This document shows positions 1 through 7,600 of a DNA stretch of 64,000 bases, in pieces; the stretch's first letter is position 1; each line of letters opens with the position of its first letter. Made by a program: the position numbers and the translations under genes. Below the pieces are notes generated by a model. That model was not told the DNA's origin. It searched no databases and saw only the letters and a list, made by a program, of their open reading frames with translations. Source of the stretch: a virus; the IMG/VR virus record IMGVR_UViG_3300007276_000045, positions 1 to 64,000 of that record; one strand, written 5' to 3'.

Positions 1-434
1 AATAGTTCATCCATCTCATCCCAAAGCTCTGACCCCATCGCTTCGTCAATAGGAGTAAGGCTACTACCTTGTTTTACGTTGTCAGCAGCCTTTCTAATCT
101 GATCAATGTCAGGGTGATGATGCGTGGGAGTTCCTGTTACATACCTACGGCTAACTTCGCTCCAAGAGAATCCTACCTGATGCTTGCCTAGCTGACGAAG
201 CACAAAGATAGGGCAATTGATGCGTAGAGTAACCACAGGGTGCCGAAATGGAAGAAGATGCTTTTCCCTTGCCAAGTAGTTAATAAGTTTTGTATCTTTC
301 TCATAATCAAAGTCTATATGCTCTTTGTCAAAGGAACACCTCGCAGCATTTACAACGAGAAGGTCTCCTTCCCTAGTGTGGTTTAGAAGTTCTACAGAAC
401 CATAGTCCAAAACATTAATCTTACTTGCACTCAT
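1..434 (-). CDS. thyX: Flavin-dependent thymidylate synthase ThyX (partial, C-terminus outside window)
   Basis: Reverse-strand reading from the ATG at 434 gives about 144 residues starting MSASKINVLDYG and running off the window. ThyX makes dTMP from dUMP using FAD and methylenetetrahydrofolate. The segment RQLGKHQVGFSWSEVSRRY corresponds to the ThyX signature, with the RHR part diverged and the closing S-x-RY kept. An upstream segment, VVNAARCSF, fits the usual ThyX N-terminal strand. The start overlaps the end of the upstream nuclease-like gene by 14 nt, so the two are probably translated from one message with the polymerase pieces, giving a nucleotide and replication cluster. The match to the family signature is clear, and only the C-terminal end is unseen. 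Confidence 0.9.
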   Translation of the reverse strand, partial: MSASKINVLDYGSVELLNHTREGDLLVVNAARCSFDKEHIDFDYEKDTKLINYLAREKHLLPFRHPVVTLRINCPIFVLRQLGKHQVGFSWSEVSRRYVTGTPTHHHPDIDQIRKAADNVKQGSSLTPIDEAMGSELWDEMDEL

Positions 435-897
435 GTAAATCCTTAATAGCTACGTTATAACAATTAGCCTTGACCCTGAAACCGTTAGCAGGATCAATCT
501 TTCCTTTCTTCATGAATCGGGCGTTGTCGAAATACTCTTCCTTCTTCATCTCTCCCAAGATCCAACCTTTAGACAGATCAGATAATACTCGGACAAATAT
601 ATACTTGTCACAGTTCTGCTTTGTGTTGAAAGCGGCCACTGAACAATCATAGTCTGGTTTTGGCGTTACTGTAGTACGTTTTGTTTTTACATCTACAGTC
701 TTACCCTCTGGGGTACGGAGGTCATAGTCGTAGGTGCTGTCAGTGGAGTAGCCTAGCTCCTCTCGGACTAAGATTTCCCCCAAACAGCCTGCTAGATTAC
801 CAGCACCCTTCTCAATAGAGTTTTTTAACTTACCAATTTCCATAGCACACTTCCTCGCTTCGAGGAGCATGTCATCCGTAATAGTTACTTCGATCAT
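421..897 (-). CDS. PD-(D/E)XK nuclease-like protein
   Basis: A 158-residue protein between the DNA polymerase and ThyX. The pattern GCLGEILVREELG (Glu about 41), then YDYDLRTPEGKTVDVKTKR (Asp about 59, Asp69-Val-Lys71), is the helix-strand-strand core of PD-(D/E)XK endonuclease-fold proteins. Family knowledge would allow a structure-specific or repair nuclease, but the exact substrate cannot be read. The start at 897 overlaps the polymerase end (872) by 26 nt, and the end overlaps the thyX start, so it belongs to the replication cluster. The fold assignment is moderately sure; the role is inference. Confidence 0.6.
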   Translation of the reverse strand: MIEVTITDDMLLEARKCAMEIGKLKNSIEKGAGNLAGCLGEILVREELGYSTDSTYDYDLRTPEGKTVDVKTKRTTVTPKPDYDCSVAAFNTKQNCDKYIFVRVLSDLSKGWILGEMKKEEYFDNARFMKKGKIDPANGFRVKANCYNVAIKDLHECK

Positions 898-2005
898 TTA
901 GATAGTCCTTAATTTCTTCTAGGTTTTGTGGGCTTCCATTAACATATTCGACATCAACTCCGTCACCGAAAGAGAAGCCTACTTCAGCGTCGATCTTCAA
1001 GGGTACGTCAAAGTGAATATTAAAGTTCTCTTTGATGAAAGGATAATCAACAAGCTGGGTGTGAACTACTTCCAAACATTCTTTGATGTGGTCCTTGTGG
1101 CAGATCAACTCAATACTATCGTGTACCGTAGCGCACACTCTCGCGTCGATCCCCCTTTCATTTAGAACCTTCTCTGTGCCGAGCAGACCACAAAGTAGAA
1201 TGTCGGAGGCAGTTGATTGGATAGTAAAGTTTAGCCCTTGCCTAGCCGCACGGTTAACCACCGAAAAATCTTTTGAACCAATATCAGGTAGATTGCGGCG
1301 ACGGCCAAAGATAGTGTAAGCATATTTGTTTTCCTTGATGAACTTCTCAACGAAGTCCATGTATTCGAAGATGGCGGGGTACACATTTTGATAGTTTGCA
1401 ATAATCTTCTTGGCTTTACCTACGGTAATACCCGTGGTCTCTGCCAAGTTAAAGGCACCGCCACCGTAGGCGATTAAGAAGGAGATAGCCTTTGCAATCT
1501 GGCGTTCATCTTTTGAGATCTCCTGCTTGTTGAACAATAGGCGAGCGGTGTAGGTGTGCAAGTCAGCACCTTCAGAGAAGGCTTTTTGCATGTTCCCATC
1601 CTTCGCAATGTGTGCTAGGACTCTTAGCTCCATGGCTGCGTAGTCAACCGTGATGAAGCAATAGTCTTCTGGGCAGTTGAAGAGGCTGCGGATATTATTA
1701 TCCGTATCTCTTGGTAGGGTGTGGAAAGATACACCCATAGCTTTCTGCGCGTTATATGCAGCACAAGAAAGGCGACCAGTAGCAGTGCCATCAAATCGAT
1801 AATCTACATAGACTCGATTAATGTCATTGTATTCAATTGCCTTCTTAGTCCCTTCGATATAGGTCTTGGTTAGCTTCTGCGACTTGCGAAGACCTAGGAG
1901 ACCCTTAATGAACCTTTGCGAATTTATTAGATCCTCGGTTGATTTTCCTTGCAGGACAGACTGGCTGATCCTCTTACCTTCATCTCTGTGATCCCACTTA
2001 CCCAC
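872..2005 (-). CDS. polA: Family A DNA polymerase, palm/fingers piece (third part of a split gene)
   Basis: 377 residues carrying the polymerase domain of a Pol I-type enzyme. TATGRLS (about 74-80) precedes motif A, VDYAAMELRVLAH (Asp about 121). Motif B is RQIAKAISFLIAYG, with Phe at the position equivalent to E. coli Phe762. Motif C is TVHDSIEL, so Ser replaces the usual Glu of HDE. There is no exonuclease or thumb in this ORF; those lie in the two ORFs just upstream. Translation must begin at GTG (2005), because an in-frame TAA lies only six bases before it. A GAGGAG Shine-Dalgarno site at 2016-2021 precedes it at about 10 nt. It overlaps the previous ORF by 8 nt in another frame. The polymerase identity is near certain. 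Confidence 0.93.
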   Translation of the reverse strand: MGKWDHRDEGKRISQSVLQGKSTEDLINSQRFIKGLLGLRKSQKLTKTYIEGTKKAIEYNDINRVYVDYRFDGTATGRLSCAAYNAQKAMGVSFHTLPRDTDNNIRSLFNCPEDYCFITVDYAAMELRVLAHIAKDGNMQKAFSEGADLHTYTARLLFNKQEISKDERQIAKAISFLIAYGGGAFNLAETTGITVGKAKKIIANYQNVYPAIFEYMDFVEKFIKENKYAYTIFGRRRNLPDIGSKDFSVVNRAARQGLNFTIQSTASDILLCGLLGTEKVLNERGIDARVCATVHDSIELICHKDHIKECLEVVHTQLVDYPFIKENFNIHFDVPLKIDAEVGFSFGDGVDVEYVNGSPQNLEEIKDYLNDRSNYYG

Positions 2006-2477
2006 GCTTATTTAGCTCCTCTTCGATGTGTTCCAGTAGTAGTTTAAGCGTAGGAGCAGACACGGAAGGTGTGCCCTTGGCTGTTCGGTCAGGAGGGTAC
2101 ATCTCGAACGCACCTTCACGGGTATATAATATCTCGATCAGGTCGTTATTTGAAGAGATGTTGTCAGAAGTCTGAACCTGCTTGAATGAGTAGAGATTAT
2201 CCTCCTCTTCAATATTAGCCACGCGGAGGTGGCGACCGACAGAATCTAGTTTCTCCTCACACACCTGCATCCCTTCATACTCCATATTAGAGAAGGTCTC
2301 AAGAGACGGCATGATGAGGGTATTAATAATCTTAGACATACCTAGATCTTCAAGCTTCTCTTGTATTAGATTGTAAAGCTTTAGAGTGAAGTATGTGTCC
2401 GCTGCGTTACCTTCACAGCAGTCGGACAGATCCATGTTTGCCCAGTCAAAGGTCTTAGGGTTCTTAATTGTAAGCAT
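1998..2477 (-). CDS. Family A DNA polymerase, Exo III/thumb piece (second part of a split gene)
   Basis: 159 residues that fill the gap between the exonuclease and palm of a Pol I enzyme. GNAADTYFTLKLY (about 23-35) is the third exonuclease motif region, with Asp27 aligned to the metal-binding Asp. SLETFSNMEYEGMQV is the thumb start, and PSVSAPTLKLLLEHI is the strand-helix before the palm. The YxxxD tyrosine is replaced by Gly23. The start forms a TAATG overlap with the upstream ORF, and a GGAG site lies 8 nt before the ATG. On its own this ORF could not be an enzyme, so it must assemble with its neighbours or be joined to them by frameshifting. Confidence 0.8.
   Translation of the reverse strand: MLTIKNPKTFDWANMDLSDCCEGNAADTYFTLKLYNLIQEKLEDLGMSKIINTLIMPSLETFSNMEYEGMQVCEEKLDSVGRHLRVANIEEEDNLYSFKQVQTSDNISSNNDLIEILYTREGAFEMYPPDRTAKGTPSVSAPTLKLLLEHIEEELNKRG
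2016..2021 (-). promoter_or_regulatory. Shine-Dalgarno site for the polymerase palm ORF
   Basis: GAGGAG on the minus strand ends 10 nt before the GTG at 2005. It lies inside the preceding ORF and supports independent initiation of the palm piece rather than a sequencing frameshift. Confidence 0.6.
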
Positions 2478-3490
2478 TACAGGTTCTCCAGTTCGTCTGC
2501 GAAGTATAGTTTTACTAGATCCATAAGGCTCTTAGGTGCATTCTCATTGATGAGGTGGTGTGCGATCTTAGTGTCCCAAACATTCGTAACCTTGACACGG
2601 TGATTAATGAGGAACTTAAGATCAAACTTTGCGTTATGGAAAATCTTAATGTTGTTAGGGTTCGAGAGGATCTTTCGCACCGCATCCCAAGCCACATGTT
2701 TCTCTAGGAACGGTGAGTCTTTGTGATCAAGAGGAACAACCCAATTCTGATCTCCACAAGAAAACGCAATGGACATTACGCGATCTCTCCTAAAGTTCAG
2801 ACCTGTGGTTTCAATATCAGATGCTACAGGCTCCTTAGTGGAGCCTAGCTTCTCAACTAGCGATACAAGTTCTTCTTCCTCGGAGATAACCTCATAGGAG
2901 AAGTTCCCTTGGTTCTCTTTGCCAAGTACATATTTTTCATATGCATTTTTGATGTCTGTTTCGAAGAGGTATCTGTGTCGAGGCTCTTTAAGTACAGCAA
3001 AAGGATGGTAAATAGGAACAACGATGCAAGAGTGCCCAGAATTAGTAGAGTATTCATATGATGATCCACGCTTATTCATAATGCCGCTTTTCTTAATTAA
3101 CATTTTCATAGCTAAGTTGCCACAAGCAAGAACAAGGCGCGGCTTCACCTTGTCAATTGTAGCCTCTAAGTGCTGTCTACATAACACCATATTACTAGGT
3201 GTCATATCTGCCTCCTTCACAGAAGGACATTTTACTGAAGAGGAGAACGTAAGATTGTCGCCGGGGTAAATCGACTTCAATAACTCGCGCTCCTTTTTGG
3301 AGAATACTTCTAGTACCCCAAACTTACTGCGGAAGGAATCTCCCAAAACCAGAACGTCTGATTGGGAAAGTTCCTCGTAATCCATGTGGGCATACTCAGG
3401 CTTACTCTGTTGTAGTATTGTGCATCCATCACACAGTTCGTTACTGCAACTGGACTTAAGTCCTGAGTATAAGTTTTGTAGGTCGCTCAT
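2477..3490 (-). CDS. UDG-like domain plus 3'-5' exonuclease domain (first part of a split DNA polymerase)
   Basis: 337 residues in two domains. Residues 1-190 resemble a family 4 uracil-DNA glycosylase: Cys20/Cys23 (CxxC), Cys88 and Cys104 with 15 residues between them (the Fe-S ligand spacing), VLACGNLAMK, and YHPFAVL. The active-site loop is degraded to LGDSFRSKFG. Residues 195-337 form the proofreading domain, with Exo I SDIETTGL (Asp225, Glu227) and Exo II FHNAKFDLKFL (Asp290); Exo III is in the next ORF. The same UDG-exo-pol order is known from the single-chain polymerase of phage SPO1. The start codon lies 6 nt after the TATAAT core of a CTATAATAG promoter, with no Shine-Dalgarno site. 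Confidence 0.85.
   Translation of the reverse strand: MSDLQNLYSGLKSSCSNELCDGCTILQQSKPEYAHMDYEELSQSDVLVLGDSFRSKFGVLEVFSKKERELLKSIYPGDNLTFSSSVKCPSVKEADMTPSNMVLCRQHLEATIDKVKPRLVLACGNLAMKMLIKKSGIMNKRGSSYEYSTNSGHSCIVVPIYHPFAVLKEPRHRYLFETDIKNAYEKYVLGKENQGNFSYEVISEEEELVSLVEKLGSTKEPVASDIETTGLNFRRDRVMSIAFSCGDQNWVVPLDHKDSPFLEKHVAWDAVRKILSNPNNIKIFHNAKFDLKFLINHRVKVTNVWDTKIAHHLINENAPKSLMDLVKLYFADELENL
2486..2489 (-). promoter_or_regulatory. Shine-Dalgarno site for the Exo III/thumb ORF
   Basis: GGAG on the minus strand lies 8 nt before the ATG at 2477, inside the last codons of the UDG-exonuclease ORF. With the TAATG overlap it points to translational coupling. Confidence 0.6.
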
Positions 3491-3494
3491 CCGT

Positions 3495-3503
3495 CTATTA
3501 TAG
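3495..3503. promoter_or_regulatory. Divergent CTATTATAG promoter element
   Basis: CTATTATAG on the plus strand is CTATAATAG on the minus strand. It is the only AT-rich box in the 16-nt gap between two divergent genes. On minus, TATAAT ends 6 nt before the ATG at 3490; on plus, TATTAT ends 5 nt before the ATG at 3507. Neither gene has a Shine-Dalgarno site here, so both transcripts would be leaderless if the usual box-to-start distance applies. Confidence 0.55.
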
Positions 3504-3506
3504 ATT

Positions 3507-3863
3507 ATGGGGAAAAAAGTACATTACATAGATAACAAAAGATTTGAAGAAATTATCCCCCTCTACCTACGAAACCCTGAGGCTTACGAGGATGAGTTGA
3601 TGGGACTGTTCGATCTATTGATCACGAATATTATAGGAAGCTTCAAGTTTAATATCGACAAAGAGGACGCAAAACAAGAATGTTTCTTGCTGGTCCTAAA
3701 GACGTTGAAGAATTTCAAACCGTCTAAAGGATCTGCCTTTAACTATTTTACGACCGTCATTGTCAACAACCTCAAACTTCTATACACGAAGAATAAGAGG
3801 TATGAAAACAAACTCTCCGAGTATGGAGATATACTGGGTGATCAGAGACCCAGTTGCTTATAG
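3507..3863 (+). CDS. gp55-like sigma factor for late transcription (sigma-70 region 2-like)
   Basis: 118 residues. The core (about 45-105) has KEDAKQECFLLVLKTLKNF followed by KGSAFNYFTTVIVNNLK and a basic helix, LLYTKNKRYENK. This matches sigma-70 region 2 helices as kept in phage gp55 late sigma factors: an acidic-aromatic core-polymerase binding helix, then the NAFxYFTxxI-type -10 recognition helix. T4 gp55 is longer (185 aa), so this is a short form. Its likely role is directing the host RNA polymerase to short -10-type late promoters, which fits the recurring CTAT(A/T)ATAG elements in this window. Its 3' end overlaps a convergent gene by 22 nt. A generic sigma-like protein is the alternative. 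Confidence 0.65.
   Translation: MGKKVHYIDNKRFEEIIPLYLRNPEAYEDELMGLFDLLITNIIGSFKFNIDKEDAKQECFLLVLKTLKNFKPSKGSAFNYFTTVIVNNLKLLYTKNKRYENKLSEYGDILGDQRPSCL
3834..3853. terminator. Possible hairpin at a convergent gene junction
   Basis: CTGGGT and ACCCAG flank an 8-nt loop at the overlap of the gp55-like gene (+) and the 108-aa gene (-). The stem is 6 bp and no U-tract follows on either strand, so termination is only a possibility. Confidence 0.25.
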
Positions 3864-4168
3864 ACCATCGACAGGTAGTCCTCGGACTCCATACTCCCGC
3901 GCTTAAATTGCACAAGATGCGGAACCTTCGATGTCTTAAAGATGACAAATGCGTGAGGCATCATAAAGCTGTTCACCACATAAAGAGGCTTTAGTTTACG
4001 ATTAACCGGGCCGTCCGTCTTCATCCCTCGAACCTTTTCAATCAGTTCCTTGGAATGATCGTCCCACAGGGAGACAAATAAGACACCCATATCCTGCTTA
4101 GTCTTCCTCTGATTCCTAAGAATCTTATTCAGTTGATTCTCAGTACGAATGAATACAGGTGAGTACAT
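3842..4168 (-). CDS. Small protein, possibly thioredoxin-fold
   Basis: 108 residues. VLFVSLWDDHSKELIEKVRG resembles a first strand and helix, and PLYVVNSFMMPHAFVIFKTSKVPHLVQFKRG resembles the cis-proline strand pair of thioredoxin-like folds. There is no CxxC, so no redox activity would be expected. It starts by a one-base TGATG overlap with the 118-aa gene and is probably co-translated with it. The 3' end overlaps the gp55-like gene, which reads towards it. The fold is a guess from pattern only, and no function is assigned. Confidence 0.5.
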   Translation of the reverse strand: MYSPVFIRTENQLNKILRNQRKTKQDMGVLFVSLWDDHSKELIEKVRGMKTDGPVNRKLKPLYVVNSFMMPHAFVIFKTSKVPHLVQFKRGSMESEDYLSMVYKQLGL

Positions 4169-4524
4169 CAGTCCTCTACAATATCGACGTTTCCACTTGC
4201 AGTAGCTTCGTCAATGCCGACGAGCTTACCCTGATCGTCAAAGTTGAACCCTGACGCTTCATAGTCCTCACGGTTCTGTTCCATATGCTGGACCATGTTC
4301 GTGGTGAGTTCCTGCTCCAAAGCACGGATGCCATGGAAAAAGAGGGACCGTACAAAGTCGGTCATTCCGAGATCAGTAGGCTTAACAGCGTTTGCAAAGT
4401 TGCGGAAGGCTTCAGCCTCCTCCTGATTGAGTTTGAGTTGGAACTTCATTCTATTTTTACTCCGATAGTCGATTTTGATATTCCACCCCTCAGGATGGAA
4501 AGCGAATTTCAAGTCGTTAGACAT
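4168..4524 (-). CDS. Hypothetical protein, possible ribbon-helix-helix-like core
   Basis: 118 residues, not recognised. The stretch MKFQLKLNQEEAEAFRNFANAV, then TDFVRSLFFHGIRALEQEL (about 25-75), looks like a short strand followed by two helices, which would fit a ribbon-helix-helix DNA-binding core. The C-terminal 40 residues are acidic and probably disordered. The gene starts 13 nt after the TATAAT core of the promoter at 4536-4544 and is the first gene of a two-gene unit with the thioredoxin-like ORF. Regulation of neighbouring genes is possible but not shown. Confidence 0.5.
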   Translation of the reverse strand: MSNDLKFAFHPEGWNIKIDYRSKNRMKFQLKLNQEEAEAFRNFANAVKPTDLGMTDFVRSLFFHGIRALEQELTTNMVQHMEQNREDYEASGFNFDDQGKLVGIDEATASGNVDIVED

Positions 4525-4535
4525 TATTGATTGCT

Positions 4536-4544
4536 CTATTATAG
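4536..4544. promoter_or_regulatory. Divergent CTATTATAG promoter element
   Basis: A second copy of the palindrome-like box lies between divergent genes starting at 4524 (-) and 4563 (+). On minus the TATAAT core is 13 nt from the ATG. On plus the TATTAT core is 20 nt from the ATG, with a GAGG purine run in between. Confidence 0.5.
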
Positions 4545-4562
4545 TAAGAGGTTTAAGAAACT

Positions 4563-5081
4563 ATGAATGATAATTACGATTTAAGTAAGCTTCGCAAAAA
4601 ACCTAAGCGGAAGAACAGCAGGACCAAAGGTAACACCTTCGAACGGCAGATTGCCAAGCTACTCAATGATAGATTCAAGACCGAAGAATTTTCAAGAAGT
4701 CCGGGATCTGGTGCATTTGCCACCACCCATACTCTACCTGAACACCTAAAAATTTATGGAGACTTGATTACTCCACAGAAATTTAAATTCTGTATTGAAT
4801 GTAAAAAAGGATACAATAATCAAAACTTATATAGTTTATATAATTATAGTAGCGACATCTGGAAGTTTGTAGAGCAATGTGAAAAAGATTCTGGAAAATG
4901 TAGCAGACTACCCATGGTCATCTTTAAGCAAGATAGACAGCCAACATTAGCCATTGTTCCCTATGATGTAGAGTTCGGACAAGATCTCAAGTACATAGAG
5001 GTTATGAAGCAGAAGAAGTACAGGATCTATTTATTTGATGATCTTGTTAAGTGCTGGGACCATTGTTGGTTTGATGCATGA
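4563..5081 (+). CDS. Holliday junction resolvase-like PD-(D/E)XK nuclease
   Basis: 172 residues with a basic N-terminus (KLRKKPKRKNSRTKG). Glu27 lies in TFERQIAKLLNDRF, followed by SRSPGSGAF, YGDLITP (Asp67) and FCIECKKG (Glu79-Cys-Lys81). This E...GD...ExK arrangement with an S-x-G loop is typical of archaeal-Hjc/VRR-type junction resolvases and related phage nucleases. T4 relatives need an endonuclease VII for branch removal before packaging. None was seen in the window, so this protein could do that job (inference). Its end overlaps the convergent 848-aa gene by 35 nt. Confidence 0.65.
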   Translation: MNDNYDLSKLRKKPKRKNSRTKGNTFERQIAKLLNDRFKTEEFSRSPGSGAFATTHTLPEHLKIYGDLITPQKFKFCIECKKGYNNQNLYSLYNYSSDIWKFVEQCEKDSGKCSRLPMVIFKQDRQPTLAIVPYDVEFGQDLKYIEVMKQKKYRIYLFDDLVKCWDHCWFDA

Positions 5082-7593
5082 GCTTTTCTAATAGCTCTCT
5101 CTGACCTTTGAGGAAGGTTATAAACAACTCTTCTTCCTCAGCACTCTTATCTTCGGACAATACATTTCGATGACCAGACTTTGTACCCATAGTCCACTTC
5201 TGGTTACCTCTTGCAGTGTCACAAGAAACTAAGGTGTCCCCGGTCTTCCTATCTACTAGTTTGATGGTTCCCCCTCCTCCGTATTCGAAGTAGGCTTTAT
5301 TGTCTTTGATCTTTTGCAGGTTATCTTCCACAACAGCATTGTTTAGATACACACTTTGGTAACTATCACCCAACCCTCTAGTGACCCTTAAGGTCTCCTC
5401 CATACTTCCAGCAGCTTGGCTGTAGCACATTGTTGCCCAAGACTTCCACCCTTCATCCGTTACTTCGCCTTGTGGCATTTCTTGTTTTAGAACTTCTTGC
5501 TGAATATCCTGCTTCACTTTTGCCAGCGCATCCAAATCTTCCTTAGTAGCGTTAGGTCTCATAGCCCTCTTAGCTGCTTCAGCCCTTTCTTTATTTTTAG
5601 GACTCTGCTGCTTCTTCTCAAACCAAGTGTTGATCCAAGCGTCAGACATCTCTGGAGTAACTCCCAATGATCCGGGAGTTAGTAATCTATCGAACTCCGC
5701 AGTCTTCTCATCAATCTCTTTTTGTTTAGCGCAGCCAGCTTTTTGAGTTCCTGCTCCCGCACAGGAATTTAATCTTTTTGAGTTACGCTTTGCAAAGTCC
5801 TTTGTGCCTTGAGTCATGCCACCCGGTACATCACTGCCAACAGTTGCATTACCGCAAATAGCTTGGGTTCTACTACTTGATATCTCACCCACACCCCCCT
5901 TACTTTTTGAATCGGTAAGAGTTTTTAGCTCTACCTCCATGACGCAACCCCCTCCTTCGGTTGGAGTCAGCATGTTTTTAACTCCAGAACCTTCTCCCCC
6001 ACAACCATTCTTAGGGGTTCCTCCAAGCTTCTTTTCATAAGAAGCAGCAACCTTGTCACAGTCCTTATCAAACTCGAACTTAAGATCAGCTTTTGCCCCA
6101 GAATCGGTCATGTTTTTGTCCCCTTCGTGGGTAACCTTGGTTGGGATAAGATCTGGATCGTCACCGAAAAGCTGCTTGTCAAAGGTTTGGTTAACGAATG
6201 AAGTAACAAGGATAGACATCATGAGTTGCCTATCCGATGGCGTAGATGCCTGTTCAATGAAAGCCTCAGCCTTCTTTTCGTCCATCCCCATCTCCTCAGT
6301 TAGCACTCGCTGACATTCAATAACAAATTGGGCATCCTCGTAAGCGGCTTCCCCTTTTGCTAAAAGCTCCCCTAGCGCAACCGACCTACCTACAGAAAAA
6401 GTTTCCATCATTTGATCGTAGCTGCCATCACTAAGTGCATCTTCATAAGTATCGGAGATACTTTGCCGCATTTCATGGAGAGCCTTCTTCTTCTCTGCAC
6501 CAGTCTCAGCTTGGGCGAACTTCGCTTGCCCCCTCATGATGTTCGCAGAGATGGTCATGAATTTCTCTGCTACTGGACCACGGTAAGACTCATTTACACC
6601 CCCTGTTTTCGCAGGAGATTCAGGAGGTTTTGCGACAGGAATTTTATACTTTCTCTGATCCTCATCTGGTAGATTCTCTAGTTGTTTGTTATACCTCTCA
6701 GCTTCGTTATTAAGCTGATCAACCATATTCCTAAGAGCATCATTTTTTGGAGAAGACTTCTCTCTAAACTGGAATCCGATGCCCCTAATAAGAACACCCC
6801 CGCGAGTAATAGTAATAGACTCAAGAAGCTTGCCTAGTTTCTTAGCTTCGGCCTCACTCATAGGCTCTTCACTACCTGCTCTTCCCCGTAACTGCCTGAT
6901 AGATAAGTCAATTTGTTGAAGACCTTCTAGTGCTCCAAGCTTTTCTTCTGGGGAAAGCTTATCTGAATTAAACACTTGCTGCTCTAACCTTTCAACGTCC
7001 CCGAAAAAACCTTTGGTCTGTCCTGCGGCTACGTTTGCAAGGGAATCAATACCTCTACCTCTCTTCTCTTCCAGACCGGGTGTGATACCTGCCATTTGTG
7101 CAAGCTCTCTAAAAGAGGTTACTACTTTCTCTGTTAGGTCTTGTACTTGCTTGATCATAGCCAAGCCTTGATCATCTCCACCTTCGCCTTCTTGCCCCTC
7201 TTCACCAGTGTCGCCTTGGTCCTTGGTGTCGCCTTCTTCCTCACCACCACCTGCCCATGCTTTCACTAATTTGTTAGCATTACTATTTTCTTTTTGCCAA
7301 GAAGTAGCCAAGCTTCCGATCTGAGAGCCACTAAGTTTAATTCCCCAACCTGAGAGATTGCTTCCAGTAACACTAACACCTTTTCCTTTGGTTACTTCAA
7401 CACTTAAATTTTTACCGTTACCTAAGCCCTCTTCTTTATGGCCCTCTTCTTCATTACGAATTCGGCCTAATTCAGTAGCTACATCGTTTGCTACCGAAGC
7501 TAGATCAGCCGCTTCTTCCTCACGCAAAGAGAGTCTAAATTTTCTGCGCTTTAACTGTTCGTAATTTTCTAAGAGTGAGTAGTAGTAATCCAT
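5047..7593 (-). CDS. Large protein of unknown function, possibly a virion or ejected protein
   Basis: 848 residues, unrecognised. The N-terminal 25 residues are basic (YEQLKRRKFRLSLREEEAA). Residues 100-145 are an acidic Gly/Glu run. Long helical stretches rich in Glu/Lys/Gln follow, and a region of about residues 515-640 holds several Cys in Gly-rich sequence (GCGGEGSG, GGGCVME, AICGNA, NSCAGAG, KAGCAKQ). No signal peptide or transmembrane segment is evident. It lies just after the tail tube gene but behind a strong terminator and under its own CTATAATAG promoter, so it is expressed as a separate unit. Size and position suggest an internal or structural protein; that is inference. Confidence 0.75.
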   Translation of the reverse strand: MDYYYSLLENYEQLKRRKFRLSLREEEAADLASVANDVATELGRIRNEEEGHKEEGLGNGKNLSVEVTKGKGVSVTGSNLSGWGIKLSGSQIGSLATSWQKENSNANKLVKAWAGGGEEEGDTKDQGDTGEEGQEGEGGDDQGLAMIKQVQDLTEKVVTSFRELAQMAGITPGLEEKRGRGIDSLANVAAGQTKGFFGDVERLEQQVFNSDKLSPEEKLGALEGLQQIDLSIRQLRGRAGSEEPMSEAEAKKLGKLLESITITRGGVLIRGIGFQFREKSSPKNDALRNMVDQLNNEAERYNKQLENLPDEDQRKYKIPVAKPPESPAKTGGVNESYRGPVAEKFMTISANIMRGQAKFAQAETGAEKKKALHEMRQSISDTYEDALSDGSYDQMMETFSVGRSVALGELLAKGEAAYEDAQFVIECQRVLTEEMGMDEKKAEAFIEQASTPSDRQLMMSILVTSFVNQTFDKQLFGDDPDLIPTKVTHEGDKNMTDSGAKADLKFEFDKDCDKVAASYEKKLGGTPKNGCGGEGSGVKNMLTPTEGGGCVMEVELKTLTDSKSKGGVGEISSSRTQAICGNATVGSDVPGGMTQGTKDFAKRNSKRLNSCAGAGTQKAGCAKQKEIDEKTAEFDRLLTPGSLGVTPEMSDAWINTWFEKKQQSPKNKERAEAAKRAMRPNATKEDLDALAKVKQDIQQEVLKQEMPQGEVTDEGWKSWATMCYSQAAGSMEETLRVTRGLGDSYQSVYLNNAVVEDNLQKIKDNKAYFEYGGGGTIKLVDRKTGDTLVSCDTARGNQKWTMGTKSGHRNVLSEDKSAEEEELFITFLKGQRELLEKLMHQTNNGPST

Positions 7594-7600
7594 GTGTAGT

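Noticed and set aside
872-3490. Polymerase split as a simple sequencing or assembly artefact
   Set aside because: Two separate errors would have to create a TAATG overlap and two Shine-Dalgarno-preceded starts, while no other long gene in the window is broken. Not excluded without reads.
5816-6672. Plus-strand open frames inside the 848-aa gene and other long minus-strand genes
   Set aside because: They are reverse-frame shadows with low-complexity Ser/Pro/Leu text and no ribosome-binding sites.
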